This document shows positions 16,378 through 24,308 of a stretch of DNA of 32,455 bases, piece after piece (positions within the stretch are counted from its first letter, which is position 1; the number at the start of each line of letters is the position of its first letter). A program made the position numbers and the translations under genes. Source of the DNA: an uncultured Bacilli bacterium (GTDB taxonomy: Bacteria; Bacillota_I; Bacilli_A; RF39; UBA660); contig CAKORV010000009.1 in NCBI GenBank assembly GCA_934101625.1, forward strand, positions 1 through 32,455, written 5' to 3'. The notes below the pieces were generated by a model. That model ran no database searches. It saw only the letters and a list, made by a program, of their open reading frames with translations, and was not told where the DNA came from.

Positions 16378-16686
16378 TTATAATTTGATTTCGATGTCTA
16401 CTCCACTAGGTAAATCTAAGTGTGATAATGCATCAACTGTTTCTTTACTTGGACTATCTACATCTATTAATCTTTTGTGTGTACGCATTTCAAATTGCTC
16501 ACGAGAATCTTTATATTTGTGAACAGCTCTTAATATAGTGAATTTTTCAACATCAGTTGGTAGTGGAACTGGTCCAGAAACTTTACCACCTGTTCTTTTG
16601 ATTGTATCTACTATTTTGCTTGCTGCTACATCAAGTATTCTATGATCATACGCTTTTAATTTGATACGAACCTTCTCTTTTGCCAT
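16378..16686 (-). CDS. rpsJ: 30S ribosomal protein S10
   Basis: S10 is a head protein of the 30S subunit and, as NusE, joins NusB in antitermination of rRNA operons. The 102-residue product has IRIKLKAYDHRILDVAASKI-like text (RIKLKAYDHRILD), SGPVPLPTDVEKFTILR and EQFEMRTHKRLID. It is the first gene of the operon, behind a near-consensus promoter and a structured leader. SD is GGAGGG. Confidence 0.99.
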   Translation of the reverse strand: MAKEKVRIKLKAYDHRILDVAASKIVDTIKRTGGKVSGPVPLPTDVEKFTILRAVHKYKDSREQFEMRTHKRLIDVDSPSKETVDALSHLDLPSGVDIEIKL

Positions 16687-16807
16687 AATTACCCTCCTTC
16701 GCCTATTTTATAATAGACTCGCTCGGCACGAATTACCTGATATTTAGTTAAGACATCACAACTTAACCGGGTGTATCAGCAACCTCGCGCTTCTCCGCAG
16801 TCATACA
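16687..16807 (-). ncRNA. Structured 5' leader RNA of the S10 operon
   Basis: About 120 nt between the promoter and rpsJ. It is far richer in GC than neighbouring spacers. It contains GCGGAGAAGCGCGAGGTTGC, which I recognise as the text that precedes rpsJ in many Firmicutes. A long hairpin, CTGATA/TATCAG (16774-16779 with 16737-16742), encloses GTTAAG/CTTAAC (16762-16767 with 16747-16752), and a small CTATT/AATAG hairpin stands next to the SD. Conservation suggests autogenous control by a ribosomal protein, but which protein binds cannot be read from the sequence. Confidence 0.72.
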
Positions 16808-16813
16808 ATGATA

Positions 16814-16842
16814 ATTATATGATAAAATTGTGTAAAAATCAA
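16814..16842 (-). promoter_or_regulatory. Promoter of the S10-spc-alpha operon
   Basis: TTGATT (16837-16842), a 17-nt spacer and a perfect TATAAT (16814-16819). Transcription would start near 16807. I see no other comparably strong promoter before rplQ, so this probably drives the whole operon. Confidence 0.85.
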
Positions 16843-16904
16843 CCCCTTTTTTAAATAAATTTTTTGTAAAGTTTACACCTCTTTTTTTAAGTGTTTTAGG
16901 CAAA

Positions 16905-16942
16905 TAGAAAAAACAGATAATATTTTTGTTTATTACCTGTTT
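16905..16942 (-). terminator. Terminator after the histidine kinase gene
   Basis: A 12-bp stem, AAACAGGTAATA with TATTATCTGTTT (one G-T pair), an eight-nt loop and a T-run. It separates the kinase gene from the S10 promoter. Confidence 0.85.
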
Positions 16943-16948
16943 ACATTT

Positions 16949-19156
16949 TTATTTATTTGTCGTACCTATAAAATCTTTTAATATTCTCATTACATTTTTG
17001 TATTCTTTTATTAATATACTAAAGTTAGATATTATATATTGATTATCCCCTTCTTTTGCTTTTGTTTCATGTTCTAAACACATATCTGAGAATTTATTTA
17101 GTCCAATATACCTGCTTTCACTTTTTAATTTGTGAACTAAAATTTTATAATCTTCCAAATTATTGTCTAAATAATATCTCATAAGATTAGTATAAGATTC
17201 TGGTGTTTCTTCTATAAATGTTTTTATTGAATCTATGTACATTTCTTCACTACCAAACATTTCTAATGGCGTTTTTGTATCAATTCCGTGTTCTTCTAAG
17301 TATGATAGGTTATTTGTATTTGTTTCTTCTGGTATTTTTTCTGATGAAATGTTGTTACTTAATATTTTACCTAGTACTTCTTCTAATTCTGGTCTTTGTA
17401 TTGGTTTACTTAGATAATCTATAAATCCTTCACTTAGATATATTTCTTTTTTTCCTTCCATTGCATCTGCGGTTAAGGCTACTACTGGTGTGTTAAAGTC
17501 TTTTATTTCTTTTAGTTTTTTTAATGTTTCTTCTCCTGACATTGAAGGCATCATTATGTCCATAAATACTATATCATATTTATTTGTTTTGCATTTTTCT
17601 ATTGATTCTTGTCCACTTGTTACTAGTTCTGTTTCTATATTATATTTTCTTAATATTGTGTCTGCTACTTTTAAGTTTAGACTACTATCATCTACTACTA
17701 ATACTTTTACATTATTATATTTTTGTTGTTCTGTTTCATTATGTTCTTCTAGTATTACTCCTTCTTTTATGTCTTGTGTTAGTGTTACTTTGAATGTTGA
17801 ACCTTTTCCATATATACTATCTACTGTTATTGTTCCTTTAAACATTCCTACTAATTGTTTTGTTATTGCTAGTCCTAATCCTGTTCCTTCGATTGTTGTG
17901 TTTTTATCACTTTCTAGTCTTTCAAATTTTTCATATAGATGTTTTAGTTGTTCTTCTTTTATTCCTCTTCCTGTATCTTTTACTGTTATTGTTAAGTTAC
18001 ATTTATCATCTTTGTTTTCTGCATCTATTGTGAAATCTACTTCTCCACTGTCTGTATATTTTATTGCGTTTGTTACCAAATTTGTTATTATTTGTTTTAC
18101 TTTATTTACATCTCCATATAATACATTTGGTATTTCATCACTTATATTTGTTACTAGTTTTAAATCTTTTTCTCCTATTCTTGTTTCTAATAGTTTTACT
18201 AGTTTTTTTACTTCACTTTTTAGATTATAGTTAGTATTTACCATTTCCATTTTTCCTGCTTCTATTTTACTTATATCTAGTATACTATTTACTATATCTA
18301 AAAGTATATAACTTGCATCGACTACATCTTTTGCATTAGAATGTATTACATTCATGTTTGTTTCTGTTTGCATATTTTCTGATAAACCTACGATTGCATT
18401 TAATGGTGTTCTTATTTCATGCGACATACTTGATAAGAAATCTGATTTTGCATTATTTGCTTGGTCTGCTTTTATTTTTGCAAATCTCATTTGATTATAT
18501 AGTTGTAAATCTGGATTTTCTATTGTAAAATACATGATTAAATTATTAATCGTTAAACCTATTGAAATAATTATTAAAAATGGATTATTTGAAAATAGAA
18601 ATGCTATTAATCCTGCAATTACAATGATTGTAAAAATCGGCAAATGTCTTACATCAATTTTTTTAAAATTAAATATTGCCATAAAAAATGAAATTAAAAT
18701 AAATGATAAACAAAAAATAATTGATATGTTAACTGAAGGTCCCATTGCTGTTTGCTTTAATGGATTAATCAAAACAATATTTATTGGTAATTTGAATTCA
18801 ATTATAAACATTAGTAAATCGATTATGGCTGTAATTATAACTACTGCTTTAATCTTTTTATTAAAGTTTTTAATTCCCTTATATGTTACAATGAATGTAT
18901 ATAGCATCAGGCATGAGGACCAAATTATCAAAAAGACGAAATCACATTTATTCAAAAGTTTTACTAGAGCTTCATTATAATTAGTGTATACATTATAAAA
19001 TAATATACTTACAAAGGCACTATCCATAAGAATAGAAAATAGCATTAAAAGATATATTTTATTTTCTAGTAATCCTATTCTTTTTTTTGAAAAATATACT
19101 ATTAGTAATATAAATGAGATTAAATTTGCAGTTACAGGCAAATACATGTTAGGCAC
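16949..19156 (-). CDS. Hybrid sensor histidine kinase with receiver and HPt domains
   Basis: A membrane phosphorelay protein of 735 residues. Residues 1-210 hold seven or eight hydrophobic segments with no recognised ligand domain. Then come the dimerisation helix with H246 in SHEIRTP, an ATPase domain (N-box NLVTNAIKYT, DTGRGI, GTGLGLA), a receiver (482-600) with D533 in FMDIMMP, and an HPt domain (615-735) with H675 in VHKLKSESRYIG. All phosphorelay residues are present. The final response regulator is not adjacent; the nearest in the window is Spo0A. The start is GTG at 19156, eight nt after GGGAG; the first ATG is too far from it. Confidence 0.93.
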   Translation of the reverse strand: MPNMYLPVTANLISFILLIVYFSKKRIGLLENKIYLLMLFSILMDSAFVSILFYNVYTNYNEALVKLLNKCDFVFLIIWSSCLMLYTFIVTYKGIKNFNKKIKAVVIITAIIDLLMFIIEFKLPINIVLINPLKQTAMGPSVNISIIFCLSFILISFFMAIFNFKKIDVRHLPIFTIIVIAGLIAFLFSNNPFLIIISIGLTINNLIMYFTIENPDLQLYNQMRFAKIKADQANNAKSDFLSSMSHEIRTPLNAIVGLSENMQTETNMNVIHSNAKDVVDASYILLDIVNSILDISKIEAGKMEMVNTNYNLKSEVKKLVKLLETRIGEKDLKLVTNISDEIPNVLYGDVNKVKQIITNLVTNAIKYTDSGEVDFTIDAENKDDKCNLTITVKDTGRGIKEEQLKHLYEKFERLESDKNTTIEGTGLGLAITKQLVGMFKGTITVDSIYGKGSTFKVTLTQDIKEGVILEEHNETEQQKYNNVKVLVVDDSSLNLKVADTILRKYNIETELVTSGQESIEKCKTNKYDIVFMDIMMPSMSGEETLKKLKEIKDFNTPVVALTADAMEGKKEIYLSEGFIDYLSKPIQRPELEEVLGKILSNNISSEKIPEETNTNNLSYLEEHGIDTKTPLEMFGSEEMYIDSIKTFIEETPESYTNLMRYYLDNNLEDYKILVHKLKSESRYIGLNKFSDMCLEHETKAKEGDNQYIISNFSILIKEYKNVMRILKDFIGTTNK

Positions 19157-19182
19157 TTTAACCACTCCCTTATCATAACTAT

Positions 19183-19211
19183 AGTATATATAATTCTTTG
19201 ATATTTTACAA
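19183..19211 (-). promoter_or_regulatory. Promoter of the histidine kinase gene
   Basis: TTGTAA (19206-19211), a 17-nt spacer and TATACT (19183-19188). It lies in the short space after the acyltransferase gene. Confidence 0.65.
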
Positions 19212-19216
19212 GGATT

Positions 19217-20365
19217 TTATTTTTTTAATACCATTTTTTTCTCATCATATAACCAGGGCATTACCTCTTGTTCATCTTTAATTAATTTATCTTTGCAAAT
19301 TGTGGTTTGTTCTGGTCCATAGTAGAAATAAGGTGTAGCTTTAATAGTATCGCTTAAATATTTATTCCATGCTTCATATTTATCTTTTGATTTTTTTTCA
19401 TAACTATTATCAGGATGTTTAGCGTACATATCAAATTTTTCAGTTGCCATTATGTCTCTAATTTTTATTGTAAATACTTCTTTTTCTATATTAATTATTC
19501 TAGACAAATAAGATAAAATTTCTTTTAAAATCAACAATTCTGTTTGGTTAGAACTTTTATTTTTTTCAGTACTTATATCATCTATAATTTTATATATTTT
19601 GTTTTTAATAAAATGAAGATGAGACTTTATGTTGTCGTTGTTTGTTAATGAATTAACTATAGGTTGGAGATTATTTAATTCTTTTTTTAAATTATTTAAA
19701 TTATCTGTACTTATTGTTATAAGATCAACTGCTTTATTGAAATAATTGACAACTTTTTTTGCCATAAGACTTATATCATCTTTATTAAAATCATCTATTT
19801 CTATTCCTTTAAGCATTCTAGAATAGCATTTATTCCCTACTTTATTTGTTATAACAGGCACAATTAATGCATTGTGTTTTTTTGCAATGTCATAGTAACC
19901 CCAATGAAGATTTTGCATTGGTAAATTTGGTGAAAGATTCCATGTAGCTTCAGAAAAAATTATTATGTTATTACCTAACTCTAAAATTTTATTCATTTTT
20001 TCTTTCATGGCCTCTCTTGATTTTTTATCGTATCTATCAACTAATTGACAACCATAAATCCATAAAAATAGTCCATCCAAAGTGTTAAAGAATAAATCTA
20101 TGTTACCAAAGATAATTTGAGCATCATCTTTTATTGTTACAACAGTATTAAGTACATCATCTTTAAATGAATGAGATGCTATATATATTACTGGTCTATC
20201 TGATTTATTAAATTCTTTTTTTTCTATTATTAATTTTAATTTATTTGACATTTTTAGTATTTCATATATTAATGGTCTTATTTTATTTCGATTGACAACA
20301 CCTTTTTCTGTTAAGGTTACATCTTTGTCATAATTTAGCATATACTCTAATCTTTTTTTAATCAT
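19217..20365 (-). CDS. PlsC-like acyltransferase with C-terminal extension
   Basis: The first ~210 of 382 residues resemble lysophospholipid acyltransferases: the HX4D motif is H65-SFKD-D70 and the second block is FSEATWNLSPN (137-147) with E139. Family members acylate 1-acylglycerol-3-phosphate in phospholipid synthesis, but this branch could use another acceptor. No clear membrane segment is visible, so it may be a peripheral protein. The remaining ~170 residues are Asn/Lys/Ile-rich and partly helical, and I do not recognise them; they include YEKKSKDKYEAWNKYLSD near the end. SD GGAGG and ATG are good. It has its own promoter and stands between the relic peptide locus and the kinase gene. 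Confidence 0.75.
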   Translation of the reverse strand: MIKKRLEYMLNYDKDVTLTEKGVVNRNKIRPLIYEILKMSNKLKLIIEKKEFNKSDRPVIYIASHSFKDDVLNTVVTIKDDAQIIFGNIDLFFNTLDGLFLWIYGCQLVDRYDKKSREAMKEKMNKILELGNNIIIFSEATWNLSPNLPMQNLHWGYYDIAKKHNALIVPVITNKVGNKCYSRMLKGIEIDDFNKDDISLMAKKVVNYFNKAVDLITISTDNLNNLKKELNNLQPIVNSLTNNDNIKSHLHFIKNKIYKIIDDISTEKNKSSNQTELLILKEILSYLSRIINIEKEVFTIKIRDIMATEKFDMYAKHPDNSYEKKSKDKYEAWNKYLSDTIKATPYFYYGPEQTTICKDKLIKDEQEVMPWLYDEKKMVLKK

Positions 20366-20388
20366 AAGTATCCCTCCAAATGTACTTT

Positions 20389-20416
20389 ATTGTAACACAA
20401 TTATAAAAAAATGCAA
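20389..20416 (-). promoter_or_regulatory. Promoter of the acyltransferase gene
   Basis: TTGCAT (20411-20416), a 16-nt spacer and TACAAT (20389-20394), about 24 nt before the start codon. Confidence 0.55.
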
Positions 20417-20431
20417 ATAGTGGTAATTTTA

Positions 20432-20458
20432 TACAAAAATAAAGACCCATATGGGCCT
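20432..20458 (-). terminator. Terminator after the two-cysteine peptide gene
   Basis: Stem AGGCCCA/TGGGTCT with one G-T pair, followed by TTATTTTTG. It ends the maturase-peptide unit and lies eight nt after the peptide stop codon. Confidence 0.8.
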
Positions 20459-20466
20459 AAATCTAA

Positions 20467-20571
20467 TTAATTACTTTTCTTTGATGCACAATGGCTACTA
20501 TTAACCTTGTTTTCTCCACATCCTGCGGCATTAATTTTAGATTTTTTTACGGGTTTCTTAATTACTTTCAT
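20467..20571 (-). CDS. 34-residue Lys-rich peptide with two cysteines, candidate RiPP precursor
   Basis: A short open frame with ATG and TAA. The N-terminal half (MKVIKKPVKKSKI) is strongly basic and looks like a leader; the C-terminal half contains NAAGCGENKVNSSHC, with C18 and C28, and ends in Lys, Ser and Asn. It follows the decayed radical SAM gene by 39 nt in the same direction and ends just before a terminator. Small Lys-rich peptides with a cysteine-bearing core next to a radical SAM/SPASM enzyme are the usual form of sactipeptide-like or ranthipeptide-like precursors. I do not recognise a named family. The SD (AAGAAAG) is weak. Without an active maturase nearby, its product may be unmodified. 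Confidence 0.6.
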   Translation of the reverse strand: MKVIKKPVKKSKINAAGCGENKVNSSHCASKKSN

Positions 20572-20610
20572 AATTTAATTTCTTTCTTAACTATATTTTA
20601 CCAAATTATT

Positions 20611-21794
20611 TTATTTATTCAATACATTTTTTACATATGATTTAATGTATTCTTTTAAATTATAATCTAAAAAATCACATTTATTATCTCTGCAATAATA
20701 TTTACCATTACATATATATATTAATGCACATTTTTTGCATTCTTTATCTATTATATTATCCAGATTTCTTTCTTCTTCAAAAGGTTTTATAAGTTTTTTG
20801 TTTTATTGTAGTTTTCTAATAATTCTTTTAATGTATATTTTGAATTACTAATATCATAGGCATTGCACATACCTATTTTACCAATCGAGAAGAATTTTAT
20901 GGAATAGTCTTCATAACCTTTACAATAAAAACTTGATGTTGGGAGTCATACAGGATAATTATATTTTTCTAGTAGTGGTATTATTTTTGTAGAATTCCAT
21001 TTTTTATACTTTTTATAAGGCAATTTATTTATAAATGAATTTTCTTTATAATTATTTGTATAGGCTACGACAAAATCACTTATTTTAATGTTTTCAATTG
21101 TTTTAAGGAATTCTTCTAAGTCATTTATATTTCTATCATTTACATTATATCTAACCATTAATCTATGATTATTATCAAGTACATACTGAATTTTTTTTAG
21201 ATTTTCCATAATTAAATCATAACTTCCAGTATTGTTTGAAGTAACTCTTAAATTGTCGTGGTCGCATTTGTTACTTAATGTTACACAAAAAGTTATATTA
21301 TCAAATTCTTTTATAAATTTTTCACTTAACAATATTCCATTAGTATCTATATAATAATTAATTGATATATTTTTTTCTTTTAATTTGCTATTTAAATATA
21401 GAAGTTCCTGCTTTTGTAATAATGGTTCTCCACCAAATAAATGGATTGAAAATGTTTTATAACTATATTTATTTTTACAAATTTCTATGTATTCTATTAT
21501 TTCATCAATTATATCTTCTAGTTTAATATCATTTTTTAAATTCCCATTTATTTTATAGTTTAATATATCTTCAATATCAAATAAACTTCCTTCAAATGTT
21601 AATAATGTTTCTAATAAGTATTCTTTAGTGTTAATAAGTTCTTTGTTATTAACAAGTTTTATTGCCTTTTCGTATCTTAAAAATCTATTTAGTGCTAGAT
21701 ATTTAAAAAAACTGTCTTTATCATATTCTTTATTAATATAATTTAAGTATTGAACTAACTAACAAGTTCCTTGTAATTCTATATAGTATTTCAT
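20611..21794 (-). pseudogene. Radical SAM/SPASM peptide maturase, decayed
   Basis: Joined across its lesions, this encodes about 394 residues, a normal size for a radical SAM/SPASM maturase. The middle has the radical SAM block SIHLFGGEPLL and NYYIDTNGILL; the end has a SPASM-like cysteine pattern, FYCKGY then GKIGMC, and CKKCALIYICNGKYYC followed by C five residues on. Lesions seen: TAG at codon 12 (21759-21761), TGA after NYPV (20946-20948), and a frame change at an A6 run (20794-20799), repaired by one added A. The CX3CX2C cluster motif cannot be found: C11 remains before the TAG, but the other two cysteines are missing. The SD (GAGGAG) is intact. It sits between gpmI and the small peptide gene. 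Confidence 0.82.
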
Positions 21795-21849
21795 AGCTAA
21801 ACTCCTCATCTTTTGTTAATTTGTGATAATTTTATTTTATCAAAAAGTA

Positions 21850-21882
21850 ATATAAAAAAGAAGACTACTTTGAATCTTCTTT
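21850..21882 (-). terminator. Terminator after gpmI
   Basis: Stem AAAGAAGA/TCTTCTTT (21875-21882 with 21857-21864), ten-nt loop, T6 then TATATT. The left arm lies in the last codons of gpmI. Confidence 0.8.
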
Positions 21883-23373
21883 GATTATTAAACTTTCTCC
21901 AGTCATTTTATCTGGTTTTTTTATTTGATATATATCTATTATTGTTGGTATTATATCTTTTAGTGATCCTGTTTCTTTTAATTTATATTCTTCATTACAT
22001 ACTATGAAAGGAACAAGACTTGTTGTGTGACTAGTTATTGGTGTTCCATCTCTTGTTAACATTTTTTCTGCATTACCATGGTCAGCAGTTATTACTAGTT
22101 CATAGAAATGTTCTTTAGCTGATTCAAATATTTTTCCTACACAGAAGTCACATATTTCTATAGCATCTTTAGTTGCATTAAAGTTACCTGTGTGTCCAAC
22201 CATGTCTGGATTTGCAAAATTAACTAATATGAAATCATAATCATTATCAATTGCTTTTAAAACATTTTCTGTTACTTCTCCTACACTCATTTCAGGTTTC
22301 ATATCATATGTTGGTACACTTGGAGATGGTACTAATATTTTATCACATTTGTTACTTGATAGTTCTTCCATTCCATCAAAGAAGTATGTAACATGAGCAT
22401 ATTTTTCTGTTTCAGCTATTCTTGCTTGTGTATAATCTAATCCATCTATGTATTCACCAAATGTTTCTTTTGGTTTTTCAGTATCAAAAGCATATTCAAT
22501 ATCTTGATGTATGTTAAATAAAGATGTTAATTTTAAGTTTTGATATTGTTTTGTTTTGAATGGTTTAAAGTTTTTATCATGAAATGCATCTATTAGTTCT
22601 TTCATTCTTTCTGGTCTAAAGTTAATAAATAGTATTGCATCATTATCTTTTATAGTGTTATTTGATAGTATACTTGGATTAATAAATTCGTCGGTTATAT
22701 CTCTTTTATAGTGTTCTTTAAAACAGCTTTCATAATTTGAAAAAGAATTACCTAATCCGTAGCACATAGCATCATAGGATTTTTTTATTCTTTCCCAACG
22801 ATTATCTCTATCCATTGCATAATACCTACCTGAGATAGTACCTATTTCTCCTAGTTTAAGTTTATTTGCTTTTTCCATAAAGTCTGTTACAAATTTAACT
22901 CCACTTTTAGGATCTGTATCTCTTCCGTCAGTTATAAAGTGAAATACTACTTTTTCTACATGTTCTAGTTTAGCCATTGCTAGAGCTGCATAGAAATGAT
23001 TTATACTTGAGTGAACTCCACCATTAGAAAGAAGTCCTATTAAGTGAAGTGTTGAGTTATTTTCCTTTACAAAGTTCATTGTATTTTTTAGTACTTCATT
23101 ATCAAAAAACTCTTTACTTTTTATTTTATCATTTATGTATGTTAATGGTTGTGGATTAATTCTACCACTACCTATAGTCATATGTCCTACTTCACTATTT
23201 CCCATTTGTCCTTTTGGAAGTCCAACTTCTATTCCTGAAGCTGCTAATTGTGCATGTGGAAAAACTGTTAGAAGTTTATCTATTACAGGTGTTCTTGCTT
23301 GTTTTATTGCATTTCCATATTCACTGTTGTTTATTCCAAATCCATCTAGTATTAATAATATTACTTTTTTCAT
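21865..23373 (-). CDS. gpmI: 2,3-bisphosphoglycerate-independent phosphoglycerate mutase
   Basis: Converts 3-phosphoglycerate to 2-phosphoglycerate in glycolysis, with two manganese ions. The 502-residue product belongs to the alkaline phosphatase superfamily: the metal-binding start VILLILDGFG, the phosphoserine S60 in GQMGNSEVGH, FHFITDGRDTDP, GRYYAMDRDNRW, NFANPDMVGHTGN and ITADHGNAEKM are all present. Length is normal (about 510). It follows spo0A by 52 nt with no terminator, so the two are probably co-transcribed. SD AGGTGAT is seven nt before ATG. Confidence 0.98.
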   Translation of the reverse strand: MKKVILLILDGFGINNSEYGNAIKQARTPVIDKLLTVFPHAQLAASGIEVGLPKGQMGNSEVGHMTIGSGRINPQPLTYINDKIKSKEFFDNEVLKNTMNFVKENNSTLHLIGLLSNGGVHSSINHFYAALAMAKLEHVEKVVFHFITDGRDTDPKSGVKFVTDFMEKANKLKLGEIGTISGRYYAMDRDNRWERIKKSYDAMCYGLGNSFSNYESCFKEHYKRDITDEFINPSILSNNTIKDNDAILFINFRPERMKELIDAFHDKNFKPFKTKQYQNLKLTSLFNIHQDIEYAFDTEKPKETFGEYIDGLDYTQARIAETEKYAHVTYFFDGMEELSSNKCDKILVPSPSVPTYDMKPEMSVGEVTENVLKAIDNDYDFILVNFANPDMVGHTGNFNATKDAIEICDFCVGKIFESAKEHFYELVITADHGNAEKMLTRDGTPITSHTTSLVPFIVCNEEYKLKETGSLKDIIPTIIDIYQIKKPDKMTGESLIIKEDSK

Positions 23374-23425
23374 TATTTATATCACCTAGATACATTCTAG
23401 CACATTTCTTTTTTAATTTAAAGAA

Positions 23426-24190
23426 TTAATGTATTTTTAGCATATCTAATCTTAGTTTATCTGCGATTGTTACTATAAATTCTGAGTTTGTTGGTTTTGC
23501 TCGATCTATATCAACTGAGTGTCCAAAGATTTCTTCCATTAAGTCCCAATCTCCACGATTCCAACTCACTTCAATAGCGTGTCTAATTGCTCTTTCTACT
23601 CGAGTTACTGATTGACCATATTTAGTGCTTATCTCTGGATACAATTCTTTAGTTATGCCTCCTATAAGTTTAGGATCATCATATACCATATTGATGGCTT
23701 CTCTTATGTATTGATAACCTTTAATATGTGATGGTATTCCTAGTTCATGTAAGAGTTTAGTTATCATTGCTTGAGTATTATTCTTTTCTACATTTATTAT
23801 TTTTGCTTCTTTTGCTTTAGGATTTGTTATATCTTGTATTCTTTTATGTAATTCTTGTAAGTCAAATGGTTTTAGCATGAAATATTTTACTCCATATTCA
23901 CTTACATTTCTTATTGTTTCTTGCTCGTTGTAACTAGTTAATACTAATATTTTTAAATTTATTTTGTTTTCTTTTAATTTATCTAATAAATACATTCCAT
24001 CTTTTTCTGGCATTACTAAGTCCAATATTAAAGCATCTATTTCACTATAATTATCTTTTATATATTCCCATGCTTCTCCACCATTATATGCTTCTTTTAA
24101 TAATGTTAAGTCATTAGTATTACTTATAAACTCTTTTAACATACCTACTAAGGCCTTGTTATCATCCACAATCATTATTTTCTTTTTCAT
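23426..24190 (-). CDS. spo0A: Response regulator Spo0A
   Basis: A 254-residue transcription factor. Residues 1-125 are a receiver with D9, D10, phospho-acceptor D57 in LILDLVMPEKDG and K107. Residues 140-254 are the Spo0A-specific DNA-binding domain, with LLHELGIPSHIKGYQYIREAI and the recognition helix SVTRVERAIRHAIEVSWNRG. In Firmicutes this protein controls entry into sporulation and other stationary-phase states after receiving phosphate from a phosphorelay. Here it lies between tpiA and gpmI and not in its common place after spoIVB. The hybrid kinase with HPt in this window is a possible, unproven, phosphate source. Confidence 0.95.
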   Translation of the reverse strand: MKKKIMIVDDNKALVGMLKEFISNTNDLTLLKEAYNGGEAWEYIKDNYSEIDALILDLVMPEKDGMYLLDKLKENKINLKILVLTSYNEQETIRNVSEYGVKYFMLKPFDLQELHKRIQDITNPKAKEAKIINVEKNNTQAMITKLLHELGIPSHIKGYQYIREAINMVYDDPKLIGGITKELYPEISTKYGQSVTRVERAIRHAIEVSWNRGDWDLMEEIFGHSVDIDRAKPTNSEFIVTIADKLRLDMLKIH

Positions 24191-24215
24191 TTATTTCTCC
24201 TTTAACACTGTCTTT

Positions 24216-24234
24216 ATTATATAAATTTATTATA
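24216..24234 (-). promoter_or_regulatory. Candidate -10 boxes before spo0A
   Basis: Two TATAAT sequences (24216-24221 and 24229-24234) lie 26-44 nt before the spo0A start. Neither has a good -35 box at 16-18 nt, so an activator or another sigma factor may be needed, or one box is by chance. Confidence 0.35.
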
Positions 24235-24308
24235 CATAAATCCATAGCGAAAAAGGTCTAGTTATGTCTAATAATGACGATTTGTGTCATGAAATGTATT
24301 TATAGTTT

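Noticed and set aside
17490..18230. A 246-codon open frame on the plus strand inside the histidine kinase gene
   Set aside because: It is antisense to conserved kinase and receiver motifs, has Ser/Phe/Leu-rich composition expected from the reverse of an AT-rich gene, and shows no SD or promoter.
18534..18980. A 148-codon open frame on the plus strand, antisense to the kinase membrane domain
   Set aside because: It mirrors the hydrophobic segments of the real gene and has no start signals.
20946..20948. In-frame TGA in the maturase as tryptophan or selenocysteine
   Set aside because: map and pgk end in TGA, pgk overlapping its neighbour, so TGA is a stop. The frame also has a TAG and a frame change, and no selenocysteine-type hairpin was evident.
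23380..23400. Hairpin CTAGA/TCTAG between spo0A and gpmI as a terminator
   Set aside because: Only a five-bp stem and no T-run follows; read-through is more likely.
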